Notes under the pieces: generated by a model
Told to the model about the DNA's origin: nothing
The model's database searches: none
The model's input: the letters and a program-made list of their open reading frames with translations, nothing else
From: Alphaproteobacteria bacterium
Lineage (GTDB): Bacteria; Pseudomonadota; Alphaproteobacteria; SMXS01
NCBI GenBank assembly: GCA_028284945.1
Contig: JANQQJ010000036.1
Span: forward strand, 47,399-111,398
Reading direction: 5' to 3'
Length of the DNA stretch: 64,000 nucleotides
Shown: in pieces, positions 1-9,178 of the stretch
How positions within the stretch are numbered: the stretch's first letter is position 1
Layout of the letters: the number at the start of each line of letters is the position of its first letter
Program-made: the position numbers and the translations under genes

Positions 1-550
1 CATCGCCGATCATCCCGCCCAACCAGTCATCGATATCGAGGTCCATGCCGGGGGTCAGAATCGCAAAGATCAGCCCAACCCGTTCTGCACACGGCAGTTC
101 GACGAGGCCGCGGGTGCTTTTGTCGATGTCACCGAATTTATGGGCATCCGCGACCGACATCAGGCTACCGTCGCCGCGATAGGTCCAGCCGTGATAGGGG
201 CAGACGAAGCGGCTGGTATTGCCCAGCCCGTCCTCGCAGATCGGCGCGCTGCGATGGCGGCAGGCGTTGATGAAGGCGCGGGCCTTGCCGTCCTTGTCGC
301 GGGTAACCAGGATCGGTACGCCGACCATATCCATCGCCTTATAGTCACCGGGCTTTGGCATCTCGCAGGTCAGCGCCACCATTAGGGGCACGCGCTTAAA
401 GACCAGATCGACTTCCTGCTGCCAGCGCTCAGGGTCCGTATAAGAGCTGAGCGGGACCTCCAGCACATCCTCGGCCTGGTCGGTCGCGTCGGCTTCATGC
501 AGCGCCATAATCCGCTCGGCGACCTGGTTGTATTCTGCATTGCGGTCCAT
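1..550 (-). CDS. Rieske non-heme iron oxygenase alpha subunit, N-terminal part (cut by window edge)
   Basis: The first 183 residues of a ring-hydroxylating-type oxygenase are present; the catalytic domain lies outside the window. The Rieske [2Fe-2S] motif is complete: C97-x-H99 (ACRHR) and C117-x2-H120 (CPYHGW). A GGAG ribosome site precedes the ATG at 550. It is close to the oxygenase at 40645-41844, sharing the patterns F-K-R-[VI]-P-L-M and P-G-D-Y-K-[AS]-M. It lies 12 nt downstream of riboflavin synthase on the same strand, so the two are probably cotranscribed. The family inserts O2-derived oxygen into, or demethylates, small organic substrates using electrons from a ferredoxin and reductase. 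The substrate cannot be inferred. Confidence 0.93.
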   Translation of the reverse strand, partial: MDRNAEYNQVAERIMALHEADATDQAEDVLEVPLSSYTDPERWQQEVDLVFKRVPLMVALTCEMPKPGDYKAMDMVGVPILVTRDKDGKARAFINACRHRSAPICEDGLGNTSRFVCPYHGWTYRGDGSLMSVADAHKFGDIDKSTRGLVELPCAERVGLIFAILTPGMDLDIDDWLGGMIGD

Positions 551-562
551 GGAACTCTCCCT

Positions 563-1147
563 TCAGGCGTTCTGGAGGCGGGCGACATAGCGGGCCAGCA
601 CGTCGACTTCCAGATTGACCTGATCGCCCACCTTGGCCTCGCCGAAAGTGGTCATTTGCCTCGTATGGGGAATCATATTGATGCCAAACCGGTTGCCGTC
701 GATCTCGTTGACGGTGAGCGATACGCCGTCCACGCAAACATAGCCCTTGCTGGCAATCAGCGGGCCCAGTTCCACAGGAGCCTCGAACTCGAATCGCAGC
801 GATTCTCCATCCGGTGTCATGGCGACGATCTTGCCGACTCCATCGACATGGCCCAGGACAATATGGCCGCCCATCTCGTCCCCCAGGCGAAGCGGGCGCT
901 CCAGATTGACGGGCGTCATCTCTGTCCAATTGGCGATATTGGTCCGCGCCAGGGTTTCTGCTGACACATCGACCGCGAACCAGTCCGCACCTTTGTCGAC
1001 AACGGTCAGGGTCGCGCCCGAGCAGGCGATGGAGGCGCCGATTTCAATTGTCGCTGTGTCATAGCCGGTTTCGATCTCAAGCCGCGCGCCACCTTGCGTC
1101 TCGATCCTGCGTACCCGGCCGACATCTGTCACCAGTCCCGTAAACAT
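563..1147 (-). CDS. ribE: Riboflavin synthase, alpha chain
   Basis: A protein of 194 aa built from two lumazine-binding repeats (about residues 1-88 and 97-186). It starts with the family signature MFTGLV and carries GHVDG and DGVSLTVNE in the second repeat. It catalyses dismutation of two 6,7-dimethyl-8-ribityllumazine molecules to riboflavin and the pyrimidinedione, the last step of riboflavin synthesis, in the cytoplasm. The ATG at 1147 gives the canonical N-terminus; an upstream in-frame start at 1189 would add 14 non-family residues. In the first repeat the usual VNGVCLTV pattern reads CSGATLTV. The gene stands apart from other rib genes and directly precedes an oxygenase gene. Confidence 0.95.
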   Translation of the reverse strand: MFTGLVTDVGRVRRIETQGGARLEIETGYDTATIEIGASIACSGATLTVVDKGADWFAVDVSAETLARTNIANWTEMTPVNLERPLRLGDEMGGHIVLGHVDGVGKIVAMTPDGESLRFEFEAPVELGPLIASKGYVCVDGVSLTVNEIDGNRFGINMIPHTRQMTTFGEAKVGDQVNLEVDVLARYVARLQNA

Positions 1148-1277
1148 GGGTCCATTAATAGAATTTGCAGGGAAGGGACGCCAGCGCACAGAAATCGTTT
1201 ACGACGTAAAATCTCCCCACTATGGTGCGGGTCCAAATTCAAACACGGCGAAACGACCGCAGTTCAGGAGCCTCCCC

Positions 1278-2294
1278 ATGTCCACAGCCACCAATCGTCC
1301 CGTCAACCGGAAGGTCACACTGCTCAAATATGCTGACGGTCCGGTTACGCCGGATATGTTCCGGCTTGAAGAAGAGCCCGCCCGCGAACCCGGAGAGGGT
1401 GAGGTGCTGGTCGAAACTGATTCGATCTCAATCGACGCCTTTATCCGGACCAGTCTGAATGACTGGGAAGGCTTCCACATGCAAGTACCCCTTGGCGGCG
1501 TAATCGGCGCGCTGGCTGTTGGCCGGGTGATTGAAAGTAACGCGAAAGGGTGGGAGCCGGGCGATGCGGTCTCTGGCCCTTTGGGAGCACAGAGCTTTGC
1601 CACGGTACCCACCGGCATGCTGCAAAAGGTCGATGATTCCCTGCCACTATCGACTTATCTGGGCGCGCTGGGCCTGACAACGGGCCTGACCGCATTCTGC
1701 GGCATGCGCTATGTCGGCCAGGTGAAGGAAGGCGAAACGGTACTCGTCTCCGGTGCCGCCGGTGCCGTCGGATCCATCGCCGGGCAGGTCGCCAAGCTGG
1801 ATGGTGCCAAGGTTATCGGCATCGCCGGCGGTCCGGACAAGGTCAAGTTCCTGACCGAGACATTGGGGATCGACGCCGGCATCGACTACAAGAACGAAAA
1901 CGTCGCAGACCGGGTCAAGGACCTGGCGCCTAAGGGCATCGACGTGTTCTTTGACAATGTCGGCGGTGAGATCCTGGACGTTGCGCTGGACAATATCCGC
2001 GAGCGTGGCCGTGTTGCGATCTGTGGCGCCATTTCACAGTACGACGATCACCTGAATGTGCGGGGCCCCAGCCTTTATCTTCGGCTCGCAGAGCGTTATG
2101 CCCGCATGGAAGGTTTCACCGTCATGCATTTCGCCGACAAGTTCCCCGAAGCGTTTGCCCAGCTCGGCCAGTGGGTTGCCGAAGGCAAGCTGAAAATGCC
2201 CGAACACGTCGTAGATGGTATCGAATCGTTCCCCGATGCATTGATCACCATGTTCAACGGGGGGCACATGGGCAAGATGCTGGTCAAACCCTAA
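1278..2294 (+). CDS. NADP-dependent medium-chain oxidoreductase (prostaglandin/curcumin reductase-like)
   Basis: A protein of 338 aa of the zinc-independent MDR superfamily, in the branch with leukotriene B4 12-hydroxydehydrogenase, prostaglandin reductase and bacterial curcumin/alkenal reductases. It has a GroES-like N-terminal half and a Rossmann half with the nucleotide motif VSGAAGAVGS (around residue 155). The later segment FFDNVGGEILD is typical of this branch. No structural zinc cysteines are seen. The ATG at 1278 is chosen because CAGGAG lies 8 nt upstream; a longer in-frame extension from 1146 runs through the divergent promoter of ribE. It probably reduces the C=C bond of an enone with NADPH. 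Substrate unknown. Confidence 0.9.
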   Translation: MSTATNRPVNRKVTLLKYADGPVTPDMFRLEEEPAREPGEGEVLVETDSISIDAFIRTSLNDWEGFHMQVPLGGVIGALAVGRVIESNAKGWEPGDAVSGPLGAQSFATVPTGMLQKVDDSLPLSTYLGALGLTTGLTAFCGMRYVGQVKEGETVLVSGAAGAVGSIAGQVAKLDGAKVIGIAGGPDKVKFLTETLGIDAGIDYKNENVADRVKDLAPKGIDVFFDNVGGEILDVALDNIRERGRVAICGAISQYDDHLNVRGPSLYLRLAERYARMEGFTVMHFADKFPEAFAQLGQWVAEGKLKMPEHVVDGIESFPDALITMFNGGHMGKMLVKP

Positions 2295-2396
2295 TAGGCA
2301 CTTGCTCCGTGGCATAGCCGCAATGTTCAGCGGGGGGTTGGTCCCAGCCGTTTAGCCGTCGTACTCTGCTGATCCGTTTCAGGTGAGGTGAGTACA

Positions 2397-3275
2397 ATGA
2401 CGGAAATTCACGGGCCGATGTCCCACAGCTATTTCTCCCAGCGGCTGCGGCTGCATTATGTGGATTGGGGAAATGAAGAGGCGCCGCCGCTATTGATGGT
2501 GCATGGCGGGCGAGACCATTGCAGAAACTGGGACTGGGTCGCCCAGGCACTTCGTGACCAATACCACATCATTGCCCCCGACCTGCGCGGTCATGGCGAC
2601 TCGCAGTGGATGGTTGGCGGCACCTATGGCACATCCGAATTCGTCTATGACGTCGCCCAACTCGTCCATCAAACCAAGACCACGCCGACAAAAATCATTG
2701 CCCACTCGATGGGGGGCGCGATCAGCCTGCGTTATGCCGGAATTTATCCGGAAAATGTCGAGAAACTGGTGGTGATTGAGGGACTGGGCCCGGACCCCAA
2801 GCGCATGGCCAAGTTTACGGAACGGCCCGTGGGTGAGCGCATGCGCGAATGGGTGGACAATCTGCGCGCATCGTCAGGCCGCACGCCGCGCAAATATGCC
2901 AGCATCGATGATGCGTATCAGCGGATGCAGGAAGAAAACCCGCATTTAAGGCCCGATCAGGCCCGGCATTTGACGATTCATGGTGCGAACCAGAATGAGG
3001 ACGGCACCTATAGCTGGAAGTTCGACAATTATGTCCGGTCCTGGGCGCCGTTCGGCATGGGTATCGACGATGTGCACGAACTGTGGTCGAACATTACCTG
3101 CCCGACATTGCTGATCCGTGGATTGGAAAGCTGGGCGACTGACCCGGCTGAAGACGGGCGGCTTGATCATTTTCAGAATGCGACTGTGGTCGACTTCGAA
3201 AATGCCGGACACTGGGTCCATCATGACCAACTGGATCGGTTCCTTGATGTGGTGGGCGAGTTCCTGGCCGACTAA
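2397..3275 (+). CDS. Alpha/beta-fold hydrolase
   Basis: A protein of 292 aa with the standard alpha/beta hydrolase layout: an oxyanion-hole HGG segment near residue 35, the nucleophile elbow AHSMGG (Ser about residue 103), and a late catalytic His in AGHWVHHD. The ATG at 2397 is favoured over the GTG at 2388 because AGGTGAGG (2381-2388) is well spaced only for the ATG. The stop codon overlaps the stop of the convergent SDR gene by 4 nt. It is a cytoplasmic hydrolase of an ester, epoxide or C-C bond. The neighbouring reductase and SDR suggest a small-molecule catabolic role, but the substrate cannot be told. Confidence 0.88.
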   Translation: MTEIHGPMSHSYFSQRLRLHYVDWGNEEAPPLLMVHGGRDHCRNWDWVAQALRDQYHIIAPDLRGHGDSQWMVGGTYGTSEFVYDVAQLVHQTKTTPTKIIAHSMGGAISLRYAGIYPENVEKLVVIEGLGPDPKRMAKFTERPVGERMREWVDNLRASSGRTPRKYASIDDAYQRMQEENPHLRPDQARHLTIHGANQNEDGTYSWKFDNYVRSWAPFGMGIDDVHELWSNITCPTLLIRGLESWATDPAEDGRLDHFQNATVVDFENAGHWVHHDQLDRFLDVVGEFLAD

Positions 3276-4048
3276 CCCACGCCCTGGCCGTCATTCACCT
3301 TAATCACAGCACCGGTGACAAAATCTGATGCGGGTGACACCAGATAGAGCAGAGTGCTGTCTAGTTGTGCTGGATCGCCGAACCGCTTGCGCGGGAAATT
3401 CTGGCTGAAGTCGCCGATCCGTTCGACCATGCCGTCCATCATCTCGGTCGAAAAGGCCCCTGGGGCGATGCAGTTGACGTTGATGTTGTAACGGGCCCAT
3501 TCCACGGCCAGCGCCTCTGTCATGCGGACCACGCCCGCCTTGGTAATCGAATAAAGCGCTGCACCATTGCCGTCATAGCGAAAGGCGCCGACGGAGGAGA
3601 TATTCACGATCCGGCCTGGAAGCTCCTTGTCGATCAACCGTTTCGCGACCTCGCAGGACAATACATAAGGCCCGCGCAGATTGGTGTCGAACACCGCATC
3701 AATAAGCTCATGCGACATTTTGTGTGCCCGTTGTGCATCGGGAATGCCGGCATTGTTGACCAAGGTGTTGACCGGACCGAAGACGCGTTCGGCCTCGTCG
3801 ACAGAGGCAACAATGCTGTCTGTGTCGGTCATATCCAATGGGCAGGCATGGGCCGTACCGCCTGCGGCCTCTATTTCCGCTTTCAGTTTGTCCAGCCGTT
3901 CTGTTCGCCGCCCGGTCAGCACGACCTTCGCGCCTTGGTCGGCCAGCACCCGGGCAAAGCGTTCCCCCAGACCGGACGTGGTGCCCGTTACCAGCGCCAC
4001 CTGTCCGGTCAGGTCGGTAGACACATTAGGCATCGCAAAATCGTTCAT
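3272..4048 (-). CDS. SDR family NAD(P)-dependent oxidoreductase
   Basis: A classical short-chain dehydrogenase/reductase of 258 aa: TGTTSGLG cofactor motif (TGxxxGxG, about residues 20-27), VNNAG, catalytic Ser in NISSVG, and the Y-x3-K pair in YSITKAG. The ATG at 4048 follows GGGAG; upstream in-frame codons run into the RND permease gene and lack family character. It lies 58 nt after the RND permease on the same strand and could be cotranscribed with it. It interconverts an alcohol and a ketone with NAD(P)H. Substrate unknown. Confidence 0.9.
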   Translation of the reverse strand: MNDFAMPNVSTDLTGQVALVTGTTSGLGERFARVLADQGAKVVLTGRRTERLDKLKAEIEAAGGTAHACPLDMTDTDSIVASVDEAERVFGPVNTLVNNAGIPDAQRAHKMSHELIDAVFDTNLRGPYVLSCEVAKRLIDKELPGRIVNISSVGAFRYDGNGAALYSITKAGVVRMTEALAVEWARYNINVNCIAPGAFSTEMMDGMVERIGDFSQNFPRKRFGDPAQLDSTLLYLVSPASDFVTGAVIKVNDGQGVG

Positions 4049-4106
4049 TGCAGGCTCCCGGGTTTGATCATCACGGCAGGAGCTTAACAAGCTCGCGGCA
4101 TGGTAA

Positions 4107-7100
4107 CTAGGCAGCGATCGGCGGCCTGCCTGCAACGGGGGTGTTGACGTTCGCGGGTCGTGTGCGCGCACCGGCAATCCACAAGGAAAACACGGTTGGC
4201 GTGAAATAAAACGACACGATGGTGGACAATAGCACTCCGCCAGCAATAGCCATGGCAAAGGGCGGCCAGAATCCGCCGCCGGCCATGATCAGTGGCAAAA
4301 ACCCGCCGAAGGTCGTGGTGGTGGTGGAAATGATATGCCGGCTGGCCCGTACGACCAATTCACGGATTTGAGTGCGGTCGCCTGCCATGGCAGCGGTATC
4401 CTGCTGTAGGCTGGTTAGAATGATAATGGCCGCGTTGATCGATACGCCGATGGAGCCAATCACCCCGATCAGTGCCTGAATGCCAAAGGGAAATTGGAAA
4501 ACAGCTAATGCGAACAGGCTTAATCCCATCGACAAGATGGCAACCACCCCGGTGACCAGCGACAGCCGGAAAGAATTAAACGTCAATACGATAGTGGCGA
4601 TCGTCAGGGTAATGATCAGTCCCATGGATGACATTAGATTGCTTACAGTGTCCGCGCGTTCTTCGGAATCGCCCCCGAATTCAATGCTGTAGCCCGGCGG
4701 CAATGCAATGGACGCGTCTGCAAGCCGGGCCTGGAATGCCTGCAGGGCCTCTTCCGGCAATACACCGTGCGCAAGATAGCCCCGCACATTGTTGATGCGG
4801 TCACCGTTCAACCTTTGGATCGGGCTTTCCGACGGGACCAGCTGCGGTGCGCCCAACGCGCTCAATGGGATACCGGGATAGGTACCTGATGCAGCCTGCT
4901 GCCGGCCGTCGGGACCAACAACATCAAGCGCGCGAATGGTGTCGAATGCGCCGCGTTCGGCGTCACCAAGGCGAACCCGAACCGGCAGTTCCTCCGTCGT
5001 TTCCACCAGTGATCCACCGACCGCACCCTCCAGGGATCCTTCAATTTGCGTTGCAACACCGGTGAGGTTGAGCCCAGCCAGCTGAACTTCATCTTCATCC
5101 AGTTCGAAGACGATTTTGGGGGCACCGCCGGTCATGTCCGCCTTGGTATGAATGATGGACGGGACCTGGGTCATCAAGGCGCGCATCTGCTCACCGATGT
5201 CGCGCAGGGTTTGAAGTTCAGGGCCAACCACGCGAACTTCGACCGGGGCGGCAACGGGTGGCCCTTGTTTCAGCCCCTGTACGATGATCTGCGCTTCCGG
5301 CAGCCGGGCGTCCAGCTCTGCCTGAAGCGCGGGGATGATCCTTGCGGTCGCTTCCGGTGAGGTCGTGGTCACCAGCGCTTCGGCAAAACCGGAATCGCCG
5401 TCCTGATCCATCATCATGTTGTAGTAGAACGCAGGCGCGCTTTCACCGATGACCCAGTGGACGCTTCTGACATCTTTGTCCGCGGAAATGATCTGGCCGG
5501 CAGCCAAGGCCGCTTGCTCGGTCACCTGGATCGATGTTGCGCCGTCAAGTTGGAGTTGAACATGAAATTGATCGCGGTCGACCCCGGGAAAGAACTGCGA
5601 CGTCAAACTCGGAAAAGCAGCGAACCCTATGATCGGCAATGCAACAGCAGCCATGATCGCCAGCCTTGGGTGCGCAAGAGACAAATCAATGGAACGTGCA
5701 AAGATACGGCCCACGGCCCCGGCGCGGATCCCACGGTCCCACCACGGGCTGTCATCGGTGGGGTCGGCTTTCAGGATCCACCCGGCGAGTGCAGGTGTCA
5801 CCGTCAGGGCCAGCAGGAAGGATGCGGTCAGCATGACGATGACCGCGATCGCGATTGACCCGACAAAGTCACCCGCAGGCCCCGGCAACAGCGCCATGGG
5901 CATGAAGGCGAGTATGGTCGTCAGGGTCGATGCGAAAAGCGGTATGGCCAGCCGCCGAACAGCAGCGCGCACCGTATTCAAGCGGGGCATGCCGCCCGCC
6001 ACACGGCGCCTTACCTCATCGGTCATGACAATGGCGGCATCGACCAGCAGCCCAAGCGCGACAATCATGCCGCTGACCGACATTTGATGAATTGGCACGC
6101 CGGCAAAGTTAAGCACGTTTAATGACAACAGGCTGGCCAATGGCAGGACAATTGCGACGATGAACGCGCCCCGCCAGCCCAGCGTGAATAAGAGCACGGT
6201 CAGCACCAAGCCTACGCCGATCAGAAGATTGATGACCAACCCCGACAACCGGTCGTTGGTGTATTCGCTCTGGTCGAACAACAGGTCGTGCTGCATACCC
6301 GCAGGCAGCTCTAACTCAAATTCAGCTAGGTCTTGCTTGACGGCGTCGGCCCACAGATCGACGCGTAGCCCTTCGGCCATACGGGTCGCCACAAGGACGG
6401 CGGGCGTTCCGTTGGCATAAGCCAGACTTGACGAAGGCGATTTTATGGATCGTTTGATCTCGGCAATATCGCCGACGCGAAAAAGGCCGCCTGCGCTGTC
6501 TGCACCGACGGGAATTTGCGCGATGCGGTCTACGGTCTCGATTTCACCTGCAACCTCAATTAGCAGGTCACCGCGTCCGTCGCGCACCTGCCCGGCCTGT
6601 ACCTTGGCATCGGCGCCCCTGATCGCGGCAGACACATCGGCGGGTGAAAGTCCCAGAGAGGCAAGCCGGACAGGATCGATCTGAACTAGAATTTCTTCTT
6701 CAGCTGCGCCGAAGATATCGACGAATTCCGCGCCGCCGATTTGACGCATCCGGTCCTGCAGCAGCTCACCGTATCGGCGCAGCAGGGTCGGGCTATGGTC
6801 TACCCCCGGCGCCATGCTGATGGCACTGATTGCCGTAAATGCACCGGTTCGGTCATTGTCGAATTCAGGTTCAGGCACACCGGATGGAAATTGACGGGAC
6901 GCATCGGAAAGCGCATCGCGGATTTCCGACCAGGCTTGTTCGATCTCTTCGCCGCTCAGCAGTTCTTGTAGGTCGACTGACACGACCGAGATGCCGGCTC
7001 TGGATGTTGAGTTGATCTCGTCAATTGCCTCGATCTCTTGCAGTTGCTCTTCGATCTTTTCGGTCACCAGCGCTTCGACGCGGGCCGGGCTGGCCCCCGG

Positions 7101-7247
7101 ATAAGGCGTCACAATGGTCGCAAACAGATTGGTAATCGTTGGATCTTCCTGGCGGCCGATGGTCATCAATGCAGCCAGTCCCGTCGCCACGATAATGCCG
7201 ACGACGAGCGCGAAGACGCGCCACTCCCGAAAGAATACGGTGTCCAT
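4107..7247 (-). CDS. RND efflux transporter permease (pump 1)
   Basis: An inner-membrane proton-driven pump of 1046 aa, AcrB/HAE family, with the expected 12 membrane helices and two large periplasmic loops. The helix-4 proton-relay segment reads LGLLVDAAIVMTDE: D403 aligns with AcrB D407, but the second Asp (AcrB D408) is Ala404. The gene starts 4 nt after the stop of its adaptor gene, so the two form a unit (7252-8424 then 4107-7247) transcribed away from a TetR gene at 8527. No outer-membrane factor is encoded here, so a TolC-like partner must come from elsewhere. Substrate range unknown. Confidence 0.93.
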   Translation of the reverse strand: MDTVFFREWRVFALVVGIIVATGLAALMTIGRQEDPTITNLFATIVTPYPGASPARVEALVTEKIEEQLQEIEAIDEINSTSRAGISVVSVDLQELLSGEEIEQAWSEIRDALSDASRQFPSGVPEPEFDNDRTGAFTAISAISMAPGVDHSPTLLRRYGELLQDRMRQIGGAEFVDIFGAAEEEILVQIDPVRLASLGLSPADVSAAIRGADAKVQAGQVRDGRGDLLIEVAGEIETVDRIAQIPVGADSAGGLFRVGDIAEIKRSIKSPSSSLAYANGTPAVLVATRMAEGLRVDLWADAVKQDLAEFELELPAGMQHDLLFDQSEYTNDRLSGLVINLLIGVGLVLTVLLFTLGWRGAFIVAIVLPLASLLSLNVLNFAGVPIHQMSVSGMIVALGLLVDAAIVMTDEVRRRVAGGMPRLNTVRAAVRRLAIPLFASTLTTILAFMPMALLPGPAGDFVGSIAIAVIVMLTASFLLALTVTPALAGWILKADPTDDSPWWDRGIRAGAVGRIFARSIDLSLAHPRLAIMAAVALPIIGFAAFPSLTSQFFPGVDRDQFHVQLQLDGATSIQVTEQAALAAGQIISADKDVRSVHWVIGESAPAFYYNMMMDQDGDSGFAEALVTTTSPEATARIIPALQAELDARLPEAQIIVQGLKQGPPVAAPVEVRVVGPELQTLRDIGEQMRALMTQVPSIIHTKADMTGGAPKIVFELDEDEVQLAGLNLTGVATQIEGSLEGAVGGSLVETTEELPVRVRLGDAERGAFDTIRALDVVGPDGRQQAASGTYPGIPLSALGAPQLVPSESPIQRLNGDRINNVRGYLAHGVLPEEALQAFQARLADASIALPPGYSIEFGGDSEERADTVSNLMSSMGLIITLTIATIVLTFNSFRLSLVTGVVAILSMGLSLFALAVFQFPFGIQALIGVIGSIGVSINAAIIILTSLQQDTAAMAGDRTQIRELVVRASRHIISTTTTTFGGFLPLIMAGGGFWPPFAMAIAGGVLLSTIVSFYFTPTVFSLWIAGARTRPANVNTPVAGRPPIAA

Positions 7248-7251
7248 CAGT

Positions 7252-8424
7252 CTACTCCCCGACCTGGTAGGGAACCACGCGCTGGCCTGGAATAATCCGT
7301 TCCAGCCCTGCTGTGATCACCTGCGCCGCGTCACGCAATGTTCCGCGCACATAGACACGATCAGCCTCGAAGTGCAGAACCTCTACGGCCTCGCGTTCCA
7401 CCTGCGGGTCGAACTCATCCCCGCCGACGGTAAAGACCGACCAAAGGCCCTTGCGACCTTCCGTCAGAGCGGTCATGGGCAACCAGAATCCCTTGGCCTG
7501 GACTTTGCGGCCGATGTCGAGATGGACGACATCGCCGATTGGAATGCCAGCTGCGTCGGGCACATCGAATACCGCGTGTACAGTACGTGATCCGAACGAC
7601 ACATCCGGCCGAAGACTCTCCAAAGTGACTGACAGGGTCCGGCCGCCAGCCTGTAATTGGTATTGGGTGCCGATGGACAGGCTGCCGGCTACATCAGGCG
7701 AAAGACCAATTCGCGCTTTTGGCGCGTCGGTTTCAAGCAAGTCCACGACCGGCGTTCCGGCACTCACCACAGCACCTTCATCGACCAGGCGCTGCGACAC
7801 GGACCCGGCAAATCGGGCAACCACATTTGCCTTGGCAATGTCGATTGAAATTGAACGCACCGCGGCGTCGACTTCGGCCAGACGGGCTTCAAGCGCTTTG
7901 GTCTGCAGCCGCGCTTCGTCGAAACGCTGTTGTGATACATGTCCCTTTGCCACCAGAAACGCCTGCCGGTCTTCGGTCAGTCTTGAGAGTTCCAGATCGG
8001 CGACAACCTGGGCTTTTTGAGCCCGCAACCGGTCACGCTCAGCCTCTAGGGGTTCAGTATCCAGACGCGCGACGATCTGGCCTTTGGTCACAGTGTCCCC
8101 CTCATCAACCAAGACAGCTGTTACAAGACCGGCGCGTTCGAAAGCGATGCGCGTTGATCTGTCTGCTTCCAGCCGGCCGGCATAGCGGGCGCGTTCTTCA
8201 TAGAACTCTGATGTCTTTGCAGTGGTCACGCTAACGGGAAGAGGCTGAGCGGCGGCGCCCGGGTCAACGGCGGCACGCAAGTGTAACGACGCCGTTCCAG
8301 CGAAAATCACAGCGACAATCATCGCCCCAAGCAGGCTGGGTACACCGTATTTCCTGAAGAAAGAGCGGGAATGACGACCCGCTTTGCCGTCGTCTTGCTG
8401 ACTGTTGTTTTTCCGCATTGCCAT
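7252..8424 (-). CDS. RND efflux periplasmic adaptor (membrane fusion protein, pump 1)
   Basis: An adaptor of 390 aa. It has a basic N-terminus and a single membrane anchor (about residues 28-50), then barrel-sandwich/lipoyl halves flanking a coiled-coil hairpin (about 120-190, rich in E, R, A and L), then a beta-barrel domain. It links the permease at 4107-7247 with an outer-membrane channel. Two possible ATG starts lie 6 nt apart (8424 and 8418). Its promoter region is shared with the divergent TetR gene and contains a long palindrome centred at 8467.5, so repression by that TetR protein is the natural model. Confidence 0.9.
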   Translation of the reverse strand: MAMRKNNSQQDDGKAGRHSRSFFRKYGVPSLLGAMIVAVIFAGTASLHLRAAVDPGAAAQPLPVSVTTAKTSEFYEERARYAGRLEADRSTRIAFERAGLVTAVLVDEGDTVTKGQIVARLDTEPLEAERDRLRAQKAQVVADLELSRLTEDRQAFLVAKGHVSQQRFDEARLQTKALEARLAEVDAAVRSISIDIAKANVVARFAGSVSQRLVDEGAVVSAGTPVVDLLETDAPKARIGLSPDVAGSLSIGTQYQLQAGGRTLSVTLESLRPDVSFGSRTVHAVFDVPDAAGIPIGDVVHLDIGRKVQAKGFWLPMTALTEGRKGLWSVFTVGGDEFDPQVEREAVEVLHFEADRVYVRGTLRDAAQVITAGLERIIPGQRVVPYQVGE

Positions 8425-8450
8425 GGACCCTTCAGCATCACCGCTTGAAT

Positions 8451-8484
8451 GTTAGCATCACTTACATATGTTAATAGCGCTAAC
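8451..8484. promoter_or_regulatory. Probable TetR operator in divergent promoter
   Basis: A 34-bp imperfect palindrome: GTTAGC at 8451-8456 mirrors GCTAAC at 8479-8484, and the centre ACATATGT (8464-8471) is itself palindromic about the same axis. Twelve of 17 symmetric pairs match. A TTGACA hexamer directly follows on the + strand (8485-8490), and TTGTCA with a TATGTA 17 nt downstream is seen on the - strand. It lies between the adaptor of pump 1 and tetR, where autoregulating TetR proteins bind. Confidence 0.55.
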
Positions 8485-8526
8485 TTGACAAGGGGTGTAC
8501 GGCAAAAAAATCTGTTAGGATCACTT

Positions 8527-9156
8527 ATGGCCAGCACAGCAGCAGATACCGTCAAAAAGACCGGCTACCATCACGGTTCTCTTCGCGAGGCGCTTATTGA
8601 TGCAGCGCACGAGCTTGTCTCGGTGTCAGGCACCGATGGGTTCACCATGGCAGACGCCTGCCGCGCTGCGGGGGTTAGTACGGCGGCGCCTTATCGCCAT
8701 TTCTCGGACCGCGAAGATCTGATCAACGCATTGGCGAGCAAAGGGTTCACCATTCTGTCCGAGCGTACTCAGACGGCGCTTGACGCCCACCCGCTTGGGT
8801 CGACAGAGGCCATCATCGCCATGGGCCAGGCTTATGTTCAGTTTGCAATCGATGAGTCGGCGCTGTTTCGAATCATGTTTGGCCGACCGGGCCACACCCA
8901 TGACGGACCTGTAGATTCAGAATGCTTCGGCATTTTGTTGAAGGCGGTAGAAAATTTCTTGAGCGTTCATCCGGCGCTAAAGCAACCCGTCATGTCCGTT
9001 GCTGTGCCGCTTTGGACCATCGTCCACGGCGCGGCGAGCCTGCTGATCGACCAGAATTTTGCGGTCATGGCGCCCGATACAGATGTCGATGCGCTGGTTG
9101 CTGAAACAACTCAACGCTTTCTTACCGGTGTTTTGGCTGAAGCCGGGCAGTCCTGA
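8527..9156 (+). CDS. TetR/AcrR family transcriptional regulator (pump 1)
   Basis: A protein of 209 aa with an N-terminal TetR helix-turn-helix (about residues 15-60; recognition region AAGVSTAAPYRHFSDRE) and a helical ligand-binding C-terminal half containing the F-x-x-M-F-G and WTIVHG patterns of the TetR C-terminal WHG-type domain. ATG at 8527 with AGGA upstream is used; a start at 8449 would translate through the operator palindrome. It is divergent from the pump-1 adaptor and convergent with the pump-2 permease, so pump 1 is its likely target. Ligand unknown. Confidence 0.88.
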   Translation: MASTAADTVKKTGYHHGSLREALIDAAHELVSVSGTDGFTMADACRAAGVSTAAPYRHFSDREDLINALASKGFTILSERTQTALDAHPLGSTEAIIAMGQAYVQFAIDESALFRIMFGRPGHTHDGPVDSECFGILLKAVENFLSVHPALKQPVMSVAVPLWTIVHGAASLLIDQNFAVMAPDTDVDALVAETTQRFLTGVLAEAGQS

Positions 9157-9178
9157 TACGCGCCAGATCCTTCTGTCC

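Noticed and set aside
495..1064. Long open frames on both strands over riboflavin synthase
   Set aside because: They lie inside a well-supported gene, lack ribosome sites and show the Arg/Pro/Gly-rich composition of out-of-frame translation of GC-rich DNA.
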